Shown here: piece after piece, positions 1 through 10,138 of the stretch
How the letters are laid out: each line of letters opens with the position of its first letter
Position numbering within the stretch: position 1 is the first letter of the stretch
Assembly (NCBI RefSeq): GCF_029873635.1
Contig: NC_080423.1
Location: 110,997,087 to 111,061,086, forward strand
Source: Malania oleifera
Lineage: Eukaryota > Streptophyta > Magnoliopsida > Santalales > Ximeniaceae
Length of the DNA: 64,000 nt
Direction: 5' to 3'
Made by a program: the position numbers and the translations under genes
Notes under the pieces: model-generated
Databases searched by the model: none
What the model saw: the letters and a program-made list of their open reading frames with translations, nothing else
What the model was told of the DNA's origin: nothing

Positions 1-1245
1 ATCCCCTCATGATAGGGTTGTGCTGCCCGTAGGCTGGACTTACTATGGTTGGCCCTCTAGGTAAGTCAATCTTTATCATCTGCCAATCTGTAATGATCTA
101 TGAAGATCCTAGCCCACTGTAATCACTCTGGGCTATCTCAAACCTCTATCATCGTCTAACCGGCTACCTCAACCCAGCATGCTGGGGAAACTGCAAATCT
201 CTCATAGCACGGTTAGACTGAATCCGCATGCTATTTGAGTCATGTGGTTGCCTGTGTCTGAAACTAGCAACGATATTGTACTCTGCTGTAAATATATCTA
301 TCTATAATTTCCACAGGGATCTGATATCATGTAATACTATATACATATATAAACATATACTCATCGTGCTGCTTTTAACATGATTTCAAAAACAACCATA
401 ACACTATAATTCTGAGTTGTATTATCTGAGATATCTGACTGAAATATATATTATTTGTCTCTAACATCTGTGTTTTTTATTTGTACTATCTGTAATATCT
501 GTATAAAATATATGTATACTCTGTATATAATATACGTATACTTTGTATATAATATCTGTAATCTCTAAATAATCTGTTGTAGCATCTTGATGCTATAACT
601 ATATAATCTATCTAAATAAACTGTCTGAATGTTATGGTTTAGAAATCATGTTTTTCTAGGAAATACTGTAAGTCTTATTCATTGCTAATAATCTGAAACA
701 TTTGAATATCTGTAATACTGTAAAATCTATATATATTGTACTGTAATAAACTCATGCCACACATATGAATAAACACAATCTCATGCTCAAGTTTTGTATT
801 CTGCTATAAAAATAATATTCATAATTCTCTGAAAATATAATCTGATCTACATGCTTGTAAATACACATTTATAATCTTCTGTATACATATTAAAAATTGC
901 TAGCATAGCATATTTCTCTTACCTTAAATCTAGAAAGCCCCTACTAAATTCTGGCCCTATACCCTCAGGGTTCCTAGCTCAACATCTTGAAAACAATATC
1001 CCCCAGAACAAAACATCCGTATTTTCTTACCTACAAAATTTCTTATTACTACAAGGAAGACATAATCTCCCTGGATTTGGGATGAATTCCAAACCAACTT
1101 TCCCCATGATCTGCTTCGGCAGATTTGCAAAGAACTTTGCTAGGAGCGTCGTGGCGGCCTCAGATCTTCAATTTGGTGAGAAATGGGGTTAGGAACGAAG
1201 AGAGAAAGGGAAGGGATCGTGAGAGAGAGAGAGGAGAGAGAGAGA

Positions 1246-1294
<49 letters not shown>

Positions 1295-1567
1295 GTTTCT
1301 GAGCTGAAGATTTGATTAAAAATATGAGTTTCAGCTATTTATAGGGCTGGATTCATCGACAAGACACGTCACCTCGTCGACGAGTCCTGTAAAAAGTTCG
1401 TCGACGAACCTGCACCCTTGTCGACGAGTTTCAGTCTGCCTTAAATCCTCTCTCGGTATCTTCTCGTCGACAAAATTGGACTTCGTCGACGAGATCCTGA
1501 AGAGCCCTTGTCGACGAGTCCCCTGTGTTCTTCAACGAGTCCTATAGAATTTTCTTGGACTATTACA
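1..1567 (-). repeat. 3' LTR of Ty3/gypsy element A, cut by the window edge
   Basis: This stretch matches 16120-17639 closely in the same orientation, which makes the two the LTR pair of one minus-strand element. It ends in TTACA and is followed at 1568 by TTCTCCCCTCCTTATAAAAT, the reverse of the usual polypurine tract of this family. Reading the minus strand, a TATA box (CTATAAATA, near 1340) follows a cluster of CGTCGACG-type motifs (about 1353-1530), and a GA/CT tract lies at 1219-1292. The 60-residue reading frame over the GA tract is low-complexity and not a gene. The outer end of the LTR lies outside the window. Confidence 0.85.
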
Positions 1568-1590
1568 TTCTCCCCTCCTTATAAAATTTC
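1568..1590 (-). other. Polypurine tract of element A
   Basis: On the minus strand this reads as a purine-rich AAGGAGGGGAGAA block directly abutting the 3' LTR. The same block abuts the 3' LTRs at 9878, 27020 and 59311, which fixes the LTR boundaries. Confidence 0.8.
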
Positions 1591-1809
1591 GTCCTCAAAA
1601 TTTACTATCTGTATTACCTTTTATCATCCCATGAAAGCAAATGGTCTACTTATTTTATTACTTACCTTTACTTGGGGCGGAGGAATACCGTGGTTATATA
1701 CTATGTTTTGAGAGATTACATATATAAAACTGAAACTATCTACTAAGTAAATCCATACATGTACCTGCAAAAGAAACTTATCTAACTATTATACCTTACC
1801 TGATCACCT

Positions 1810-2052
1810 TTATACCTCTTGGAACAACTGTGGGTATCTCTGTCTGATTTGCTCCTCGAGTTTCCAAGAAGCTTCCTCTATAGCATGATTCTTCCACAAA
1901 ACTTTAACTATCTGAATTTCTTTTATGTTTAATTCTTGTGTCTTTCTGTCTAATATATGTACTGGTGCTTCTTCATAAGCTAATGAATCTTTAAGCTTTA
2001 TCTCTGCATAGCTAATGATGTGGGACAGGTCTGGGACGTATTTCCTCAACAT
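1810..2052 (-). pseudogene. Integrase C-terminal / chromodomain-like tail of element A
   Basis: The 80-residue frame starts MLRKYVPDLSHIISYAE and ends WKLEEQIRQRYPQLFQEV. This is the C-terminal tail seen at the end of Tekay/Del chromovirus integrases, in which the VKVLWKNH and E..W..E..IR..YP.LF positions form a chromodomain-like fold thought to guide insertion into heterochromatin. The reading is cut exactly at 2055, where the LTR of element B begins. Everything upstream of it in pol, from PR to the integrase core, is missing from element A. The fragment is non-functional by itself. Confidence 0.85.
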
Positions 2053-2135
2053 AGCTGTAGTGACCCAAAGAATAATAGCATTTTAATAATAAGAGAGAGA
2101 GAAAATAGATACAGAAATAGAAGGAGGTCGTAGAC

Positions 2136-2322
2136 TTCGTCGACGACATTGCATTTTGGAGATAATATTAAATAATCATAGTTGCGAGAAATTGCCAAGC
2201 TTCGTCGATGAAGGCTTCAAGGATTTCGTCGACAAACACAAGGCTTCATCGACGAGAAAATACAGAGAGGGGTTCTGAGGCAGCCTGAATTTCATCGACG
2301 AATACAGGGCCTCGTCGACGAA
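2136..2322 (+). promoter_or_regulatory. Palindromic CGTCGACG-motif array upstream of LTR TATA box
   Basis: Variants of TTCGTCGACGAA start at 2136, 2201, 2225, 2245, 2291 and 2311. The gaps from the second onward are 24, 20, 46 and 20 bp. The last copy ends about 10 bp before the TATA-like sequence. The position and spacing suggest a transcription-factor-binding enhancer in U3; the binding protein is not known to me. Confidence 0.6.
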
Positions 2323-2371
2323 ATCCCCTATTTTATATATACGAAAATCTGGGATTTTATCTCATTTCCAG

Positions 2372-2407
<36 letters not shown>

Positions 2408-3075
2408 CTCTCTTTCCTACAACTCTCTCCCTTCTCTCTTCATTTTCGACCCCACCAGTCATCGGATCGACGATTCGAAGCTACCATGATGCTCCTGGTG
2501 GAATTCTCTACAAGTTTGCCGGAGCGGATCGTCGAGAAAACGAAGTTGGATTTCATCCCAAATTCAGGGTAAGGTCTTTTATTGAGTTTTTGACTTTCTG
2601 GCAGTTATAGAAAATGATGTAGACTAAGAAATACTGAAGTTTTGTTTTGGGACATTGCGTTTTCAGGATGTTGAGTTAGAAATCCTGCAGGTATAGAGCC
2701 AGATTGTTATAGGGGCTTTTCAAAGTTGAGGTAAGGGAAATATGCTATGCTAGGAGTTTTTGTAATGATATTAGAGATTTTATGGATGCATAATTACACC
2801 ATTTTACTATACATAATTTTCAGAATATGAGTTTGAAGCAGTATTTGTTTTAGAATATGAGTTTAAATACTTGTGTGGCCTGAGTAGATTTTTATGAGAT
2901 GAAGAAATTTATACAGTTATTATAATATATCATACTATATTGAATTGAGGGATGGTGATACGTAACGCCTCAATTTCAGTGAGAGATTATACAGATCATA
3001 CAGATAAGGATATACATATACAGAGAAATTTACATGCATATACAGTTTTTATATGAGTAGTTTTTATGAACAGAT

Positions 3076-3080
3076 ATTTA

Positions 3081-3112
<32 letters not shown>

Positions 3113-3217
3113 CATATATATATATATACATATATATATACATATATATATATACATATATATATACATATATATATATATACATATATATATACATATA
3201 TATATATATACATATAC
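3076..3217 (+). repeat. TATATACA-type tandem array in LTR B
   Basis: About 140 bp of alternating TA runs broken by CA, with a loose 8-16 bp period. It lies in the second putative leader intron of the LTR. The Ile/Tyr/Met-rich frames on both strands here are artefacts of the repeat. Confidence 0.85.
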
Positions 3218-4315
3218 ATGCATACAGTATTATTCAGATCGGTATTTATTTTATACCACAGCTATATGCAGAGTTTATTATGCCATGTTTCCTATTACCG
3301 TAATATACAGACAGAGATACAAAGGTAGCATCAAGATGCTACAGATGCAGTATACAATTTTACAGTATATATATATAGTACATAAAGATAGCATTACGGT
3401 AATTTTGGAAACATGATGGAAATAGTAACAGAGTATATATGTATATAGTATCAGATTCCTGAGGAAAGGTACACAAACAGATACAGTTTACAGAGCACAA
3501 TACCGTTGCTAGATACAGATAGAGTGCAACCACATATTTCAGATAGTATGTGGGTACCGTCATGCCGTGCTCAGAGAGTATGCAGCTCCCCAGTACATTG
3601 GGTTGAGGGGGCCGGTTTGACGAGGTAGTAGCCAGTCCCGAGCTTAGGAGAGGATGCAGTTTGGCCGGACTGAGGTGGTGTAAAGTATGATGACTTATCT
3701 GGAGGGCCGACCAGATAGAGTCCCCCCTACGGGTCGCGCAACCCTGTCATGAGGGGTCAAATCATGACGTACAGAGTCCTAGGGATAAAAACACAGTTAT
3801 ATATATGTATTCACAATTTTATAGTATATGATGAGTATAGTATGATATTACTAGTATGAAAAGTAGAAAAACAAACGATACAATATGTTTTAAATTGTGA
3901 CAGAAATATATATTTTACAGATGATTTATTACATTGCAGTTCAGTTATTATTTTTAAAAGTATCTTTAACTTAGTTGCCACATAGTAGTAATAGCATATT
4001 TCCACTTACTGAGCGTCGACTCACCCCATTACTCTAACATTTTTCAGGTGAGCCAGATAGGCAAGCAGATCAAGCTCGCGGATGGAGAGAGTGTTTGGTC
4101 ACCCTAGTTATAGGGTGAGTTTTTGTCAAAATGGTGTATGTTTTTGGATAGATGACACTAGAGGGATATTTCTGTTTGGTCTATATATTCTGGATTCTGG
4201 TATTGTACAGTTTATGTATAAATGGTTTTATGATTTGTGTTTCTGCTACGTAGGAATGTTTATTGTATAAAAAAAAAAATGAAATGATGATAAAAATTTT
4301 GAGGTCGTTACAATT

Positions 4316-4327
4316 TGGTATCAGAGC
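4316..4327 (+). other. Primer-binding site of element B (initiator tRNA-Met)
   Basis: TGGTATCAGAGC follows the 5' LTR by three bases. It is the standard plant LTR-retrotransposon site complementary to the 3' end of initiator tRNA-Met. Confidence 0.92.
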
Positions 4328-4633
4328 CTAGGTTGCTAGGTTCTATAGACTCTAGAGTGCAGTGGGAAACAATACTAGAATATAGGGAAAAGATTTGAGG
4401 TTTAATTCTGCGATCTAGATACGGGATTTCGTGATTGTTTCTATGTTTTTCCTAAGGTGACGATTTCAGGAAAACCATAGTAAACTGTCGACGAGTCATG
4501 TGTTTAGGTTGTAGGAGTGGATTTTGGGATTAGAAACAGGAGGGATAGTTAATAGAGATTTTGGAGTTTTAGTTGAATGAGTTGAGTCTATAGGAAGATA
4601 GAATTTTGAAACGGTGTTTCATGTGTTTGCAGG

Positions 4634-5640
4634 ATGGACCCAGGGGACAATAGTGCTCACGCCAGTGGAAATGATAGAGCGGGTCCTTCTGGGGCAGTTG
4701 GTGGGGATTCAGATGCTGTGCTACGCAGTGTGGCTCAGCAAGTTATGATTGAGATAACGCGGAGCTCTAGAGAGCAAGGAGGTCTATCCTCAGCTCAGGG
4801 ATGTACCATAGAGAAATTCATAAAGATGAATCCGCCGTCTTTTTCTGGAGTGATTGACCCTGCAATTGCTGAGAATTGGATGCAGAAAATGGAGAAGATC
4901 CTAACAGTACTTCACTGCACTGACGAGTAGAGAGTTATGTACGCTACATATAGGCTGGAAGGGAAGGCCGAGAGATGGTGGACAGCCACCAGGTTGTTGG
5001 AGGAGCAGAGAGCTATACCAGTGCAGATGAACTAGGCTCGATTCAGGGACATGTTCTTTGATAGATATTATCCTGCTTCGATCAGAGAGGCTAGAGTACA
5101 GGAGTTTCTGGGTCTGTCTCAACGATCGTTGACTGTCCCACAATATGCGGCGAGATTTATTGAGCTCTCTCGCTTCTGCCCTTATATTGTCCTAGATAAA
5201 GCAAAGAAGGCTCGAATGTTTGAGAGAAATTTAAGGTGGGACATTTACAGGCAGGTGGCAGTACTAAGGATCTAGGATTTCTCAGAGTTGGTTGATAGGG
5301 CCACTATCGCGGAGGAGAGTCTATCAAGAGAGACGGAGGCACAGAGTCAGAAGAAGAGGGTTGTGCCCTTGAGTTATAAGGCGGGTCCCAATCGAGGCCC
5401 ATGGAGAGGAGGTAGATCTGGTAGAGGCCAGAGACAGATGGTAGAGCACAGGGGATTCCAGAGCAGTCAACCTCCCGCCACCTGTGCCAGGTGTGGCCGA
5501 AGACACCTTGGTGAATGTCGATTTGGGGAGAATGTTTGCTATCAATGTGGGAGACCCAATCACATAGCACGAGCATGTCAGATGCCATCAGGTTATGCAC
5601 AGGCTCCCAGACCATTTCGGGGTGGATATCAGGCGCCCCG
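4634..5640 (+). pseudogene. gag of element B with CCHC zinc knuckles
   Basis: The start at 4634 (MDPGDNSAHASGND) is chosen because the gag frames of A and H also begin with MDP or MDL followed by a Gly/Ser-rich leader. The capsid-like part includes AENWMQKMEKILTVL and RWW.A..LLEE. It is broken by a stop at about 4928 and another near 5273, and the frame resumes at 5051 and 5288. A zinc-binding region follows: CARCGRRHLGEC (CX2CX3HX3C, short) then CYQCGRPNHIARAC (CX2CX4HX4C). Just after GGYQAPRGG, at about 5640, the sequence jumps to integrase, so PR, RT, RNase H and most of the integrase core are deleted. It cannot be functional. Confidence 0.9.
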
Positions 5641-5699
5641 CGGTGGTCAAAATTTTTATCATCATTTTTATCGGCATCTTGATAGGCGTCTATGGTGTA

Positions 5700-5840
5700 C
5701 TGGTATCCATAGTCTTAAACCGGGATCCTCGGTTTACTTTGCGATTTTAGAAAAACTTTCAGGAGTTAGCCATTAGTACATCTTTCCATCCCCATTCAGA
5801 TGGTCAGACTGAGAGGACAATTCAGACTTTAGAAGATATG
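5700..5840 (+). pseudogene. Integrase core remnant of element B, part 1
   Basis: After the deletion the sequence reads as the region around the second catalytic Asp (a decayed counterpart of SNRDPRFTS) and then the [19 protein letters not shown] block, which includes the catalytic Glu area. A frameshift separates the two parts. It is split at 5841 by solo LTR C and resumes at 7986. Confidence 0.75.
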
Positions 5841-5928
5841 TTTCGTGTAACAACCCGAATTAAAAATGGAATTTAAATGATAAAAGAAAGGGGAATTGAA
5901 AAAAAAATAAAGAAGGAAGTTTCCAAGC

Positions 5929-6113
5929 TTCGTCGACAAACACAGGGTTTCATCGACGAAGGCTTTAAGGATTTCGTCGATGAACACAGGGCCTCGTCAA
6001 CGAGAAAATACCGAGAGAGGTTCTGAGGTAGCTTGAATTTCGTCGACGAATACAATTTCTCGTCGATGAAATTTGTGAAGAACTTGTCGACGAAGATCGG
6101 GCTCGTCGACGAA
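5929..6113 (+). promoter_or_regulatory. CGTCGACG-motif array of solo LTR C
   Basis: Eight variants of TTCGTCGACGAA start at 5929, 5949, 5973, 5993, 6039, 6059, 6083 and 6102. The spacings are 20, 24, 20, 46, 20, 24 and 19 bp. The array ends about 10 bp before the TATA-like run. Many departures from the consensus are C-to-T or G-to-A changes at CpG. Confidence 0.65.
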
Positions 6114-6172
6114 TTCTATTGTCTATATATATATGAAAAATCTGATTTTCTTATTCATTTTCAAGCTTCCTA

Positions 6173-6212
<40 letters not shown>

Positions 6213-6897
6213 CGGCCCTCTCACTCTCTCTCTTCGATTTTGGGCTAGTTTTACGTCGGATCAAAGATCTGAGGCTACCACGACGCTCCTGGCGAAGTTC
6301 CTTACAAGTTTGCCAGAGCGGATCGTTGGGGAAACGAAGTTGGAAATCATCCCAGAGTTGAGGTAAGGCTTTTTAAGCCAAATTAGACTTTATGGTAGTT
6401 ATAGAAATTGACGTACGCATGAAATACTGATGTTTAATACTGGGAGTTTTAAGTTTCAGGGTATTGATTAGGAAATCATACGGGTTAGCCTATGATTTTT
6501 GGGGGCTTTCTCAGTAGCCAGGTAAGGGAATAAACTAAAACAGTTATTTTCCATGCATGTTATTATTAATTATGAGCACATTTATTTTCAAAAAAGCCTA
6601 TGCTATCTTTGTCTATTACATATGAAATGTATGTTTGGAAAATACTGTTATTATGATGAAAATGTATATGTTTGTATGAGGTTCCAGAAATGATGATTTT
6701 AGAATATGAAGCATGACTTTAAACAGCATATGTGTGCAATGAACATTATTTTTATGTGAAGTGAATAATGATATGAAGGATTTTACGATCAAAGCATATT
6801 TTCAGGTATTTTGAAAGACAAGTTATACTATACTGAGTTTGACGAATATATGATAAATGAGTTATTTTCAGAATGTAAATACCTGAAACGTATCTAG

Positions 6898-7100
6898 CGT
6901 GAGGCTATATTTATATTATCGGCATGAGGCCGTATTTACGATGTTGGCGCGAGGCCATGTATTTATATTATCGGCATGAGGCCGTATTTACGATTTTGGC
7001 ACGAGGCCATGTATTTATGCTATCGGCACGAGGCCGTATTTATGATTTTGGCACGAGGCCGTATCTATGTTTTCGGCACGAGGCCGCAATGATGTTATGT
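6898..7100 (+). repeat. 25-27 bp minisatellite in LTR C
   Basis: About eight units built on GGCACGAGGCCGTATTTA with an alternating TATCG or TTTTG end. It lies in the second putative leader intron. The 71-residue frame across it is an artefact. Confidence 0.88.
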
Positions 7101-7985
7101 ATGTTCATGTATTATATGTTATTACAACCAGGATGTTAGTTTAGTTCAGTTCAGGGCTTGGTACCATAGCTATATATGTAGATCAGATATCTACGTCAGA
7201 TTAGTGCTAACCATCCCACGAGGGGATGGGAGATGGATAGTCGATGTGGCTTTCAGTAGAGTGTGGACGTCCACTTGGCAGTCCGAACTAGGGTGTGGCG
7301 GACCCATCATACTTAAAGACATATTTGATTCGGTAGTGGTCGGCCAGCCATTGTTGGGTCCCGCCTTCGGGCGCACAACCCGTCATGGGGGGTAATACAT
7401 GACACCAGCTAGCTATTCATCCTGGGTATATTTTCAGTATTACAGTTATAACAGATGCTTATGTATGTTATGATTTATTGATAAATATGAAAGTACATAA
7501 TTATCTAGTATGATATTATGATTATTTCTAGAGCTATGAAATGTACTGTATATGTATAAGCACTTTTAATGTTCATGTTGCCACACAGTTTTATTTAGTT
7601 TATTTTCCCTTACTGAGAAGTGTCTCACCCCCAATATTAACACATTTTTCAGGAAACCCCGAGAAACCGGCGGGTCAAGGCCGCTGTTGAGTGAGTGGAG
7701 CTTCCCTACTAGAAGGGTAAGTGTTGAACTAGGACTAGGGGATTTTTGTTGCAAGGTCCTAGTGTCATTTTTGACTTTTTGAAAGATGGTAAATAAATAC
7801 AGTATTTTGTAATGTAAATAACTCTGGTATTATGTTTTATGATTGGTTGTTTGAGATTTTAAGTTTACTGCTGCTAAGTTTTTCGCTGTGTTTAACAGAT
7901 ATCCCCGCTACCCATGGGTTCGGGTTGATTATTTTATCTCATATATTACATTTTATGTTAAGAAATTGAGAGACGTTACATTTCG

Positions 7986-8423
7986 TGTATGCGTGCTAGA
8001 TTTTAGGGGTAGTTGGACTCAGTTTCTACCACTAGTTGAATTTGCCTACAATAACAGCTACTAGTCTAGTATTGGCATGGCTCCATATAAGGCACTGTAT
8101 GGCAAGAGTTGTCATCCTCCTCTTTTTGGGATGAGGTAGGCGAGAGGCAAGTTTTGGGTCCAGAGATTGTACAACAGGCTTGTGACAAGGTCTTACTAAT
8201 TAAAGAAAGAATCAATACCGCACAAAGTCGGCAAAAAAGTTATGCAGACACTCACCGCCGGCATTTGGAATTTGAAGTGGGAGATCGGATATTCTTGAAG
8301 GTAACTCCTATAAGAGGGATTATGAGATTTTGGAAGAAGGGCAAGTTAAGCCCTAGGTTTATTGACCCTTTTGAGATACTAGAAAGAATAGAGTCAGTTG
8401 CCCAGAGGCTAACTTTGCCACTA
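7986..8423 (+). pseudogene. Integrase remnant of element B, part 2
   Basis: It continues part 1 once solo LTR C is removed. It carries the [16 protein letters not shown] region and the MAPYKALYGK region, then the frame from 8109 (WDEVGERQVLGPEIVQQACD) and the VGDRIFLKVTPIRGIMRFW post-core domain (GPY/F-like, reading IDPFEILERI). One in-frame stop follows YNNSY. The chromodomain-like tail is missing: at 8424 the sequence jumps into the tail of an LTR. Confidence 0.85.
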
Positions 8424-8547
8424 GTACAGTTTATGTATAAATGGTTTTATGATTTGTGTTTCCGCTGCGTAGGAATGTTTATTGTATAAAAAATAAATAA
8501 AAATGAAATGATGATAAAAATTTTGAGGTCGTTACAATTTGGTATCA
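8424..8547 (+). repeat. LTR tail plus start of a primer site (rearranged)
   Basis: 8424-8536 matches the last 110 bp of LTR B (4205-4312), ending GGTCGTTACA. 8537-8547 then reads ATTTGGTATCA, the same bases that follow the 5' LTR at 4313, so it is a 5'-LTR/primer-site junction and not a 3' LTR end. It is joined directly to an inverted LTR through shared ATCA bases. Confidence 0.8.
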
Positions 8548-8579
8548 TGTTTCCAAAATTACCGTAATGCTATCTTTAT

Positions 8580-8640
<61 letters not shown>

Positions 8641-9877
8641 TGTAAAATTGTATACTGCATCTATAGCATCTTGATGCTACCTTTGTATTTCTGTCTGTAT
8701 ATTACGGTAATAGGAAACATGGCATAATAAACTCTGCATATAGCTGTGGTATAAAATAAATACCGATCTAAATAATACTGTATACATGTATATGTATATA
8801 TATATAAATATATGTTCATAAAACTACTCATATAAAAACTGTATATGCATGTAAAATTCTCTGTATATGTATATCCTTATCTGTATAATCTGTATAATCT
8901 CTCACTGAGATTAAGGCGTTACGTATCGCCATCCCTCAATTCACTATAGTATGATATATTATAATAACTGTATAAATTTCTTCATCTCATAAAAATCTAC
9001 TCAGGCCACACAAGCATTTAAACTCATATTCTAAAACAAATACTGCTTCAAACTCATATTCTGAAATTTCTGTATAGTAAAATGGTGTAATTATGCATCC
9101 ATAAAATCTCTAATATCATTACAAAAACTCCAAGCATAACATATTTCCCTTACCTCAACTTTGAAAAGCCCCTATAGCAATCTGGCTCTATACCCGCAGG
9201 ATTCCTAACTCAACATCCTGAAAACACAATGTCCCAGAACAAAACTTCAGTATTTCTTAGTCTACATCATTTTCTATAACTGCCAGAAAGTCAAAAACTC
9301 AATAAAAGACCTTACCCTGAATTTGGGATGAAATCCAACTTCGTCTTCTCGACGATCCGCTCCGGCAAATTTGTAGAGAATTTAACCAGAAGCGTCGTGG
9401 TAGCTTCGGATTGTCGATCCGGAGACTGGTGGGGCCAAAAATGAAGAGAGAAGGGAGAGAGAGTCATAGGAGAGAGAGAGGAGAAAGAGAGAGAGGCGTT
9501 GGAAATGAGATAAAATCCCGGATTTTCGTATATATAAAATAGGGGATTTCGTCGATGAGCCCGTTCTTCATCGATGAGTCCTTCACAAATTTCGTCGACG
9601 AGGCCCTGTATTCGTAGACGAAATTCAGACTGCCTCGAAACCCCTCTCGGTATTTTCTCGTCGACGAAGCCCTGTGTTCGTCGACGAAATCCTTGAAGCC
9701 TTCGTCAACGAAACCCTGTGTTCGTCAACGAAGCTTGGCAATTTACCGCAACTATGATTATTTAATATTATCTCCAAAATGTTATGTCGTCGACGAAGTC
9801 TACGGCCTCCTTTTGTTTCTATATCTATTTTCTCTCCCTCTTATTATTAAAATGCTATTATTCTTTGGGTCACTACA
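8545..9877 (-). repeat. Inverted partial LTR, 3' LTR of block D
   Basis: This is the reverse complement of LTR B from about position 3415 back to its start at 2056. It ends CACTACA at 9877 and is followed by the reversed polypurine tract. It contains a TA tract and, on the minus strand, the motif array (about 9545-9795) and TATA box. The U5 side is missing at 8545. Confidence 0.9.
8585..8639. repeat. (TA)n microsatellite, about 27 units
   Basis: An uninterrupted TA run occupying the same slot of the inverted LTR as the TATATACA array of LTR B. Confidence 0.95.
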
Positions 9878-10138
9878 TTCTCCCCTCCTTATAAAATTTT
9901 GTCCTCGAAATTCACTAGCTGGATCCCATTAATACATTTCATCATTCTATTAAAGAAAATGGGTCTACTTATTTTATTACTTGCCCTCACTTGTGGTGAA
10001 GGAATACCGTGGTTACATATTATGTTCTGGGAGATTACACATATAAAACTAAAAACTATCTACTAGTTAAAATCTTATACATGTACCTGTAAAAGGAAAT
10101 CTATCTAACTATCATGTTTTACCTAAGTACCTCTATAC

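Larger units (their letters stand above)
2056..4312 (+). repeat. 5' LTR of Ty3/gypsy element B
   Basis: It begins TGTAGTGACCC directly after the interrupted integrase of element A and ends GGTCGTTACA at 4312, three bases before a primer-binding site. The length is 2257 bp. In order it holds a CGTCGACG-motif array (2136-2322), a TATA box (TTTTATATATAC, about 2331), a CT tract (2371-2412), a putative leader donor at 2569, a small exon (2667-2730), a TA-rich tandem array (about 3078-3217) and a putative acceptor ending 4047. The first 200 bp match the right end of the inverted LTR at 8545-9877 closely, so B and D are the same subfamily. Confidence 0.9.
5846..7980 (+). mobile_element. Solo LTR C with 5-bp target duplication
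   Basis: It begins TGTAACAACCCG and ends GACGTTACA, 2135 bp, with no internal domain. It is flanked by TTTCG on both sides (5841-5845 and 7981-7985), which shows a clean insertion followed by LTR-LTR recombination. Removing it rejoins the integrase frame of element B. It holds a motif array (5929-6113), a TATA box (TCTATATATATATG, about 6121), a CT tract (6177-6207), putative leader splice signals (donor 6363, acceptor ending 6459, donor 6522, acceptor ending 7652) and a 26-bp minisatellite. Confidence 0.93.

Noticed and set aside
2996..3416. Overlapping Ile/Tyr-rich frames of 75 to 116 residues on both strands
   Set aside because: They are translations of the TATATACA array and AT-rich LTR sequence, with no domain or conservation.
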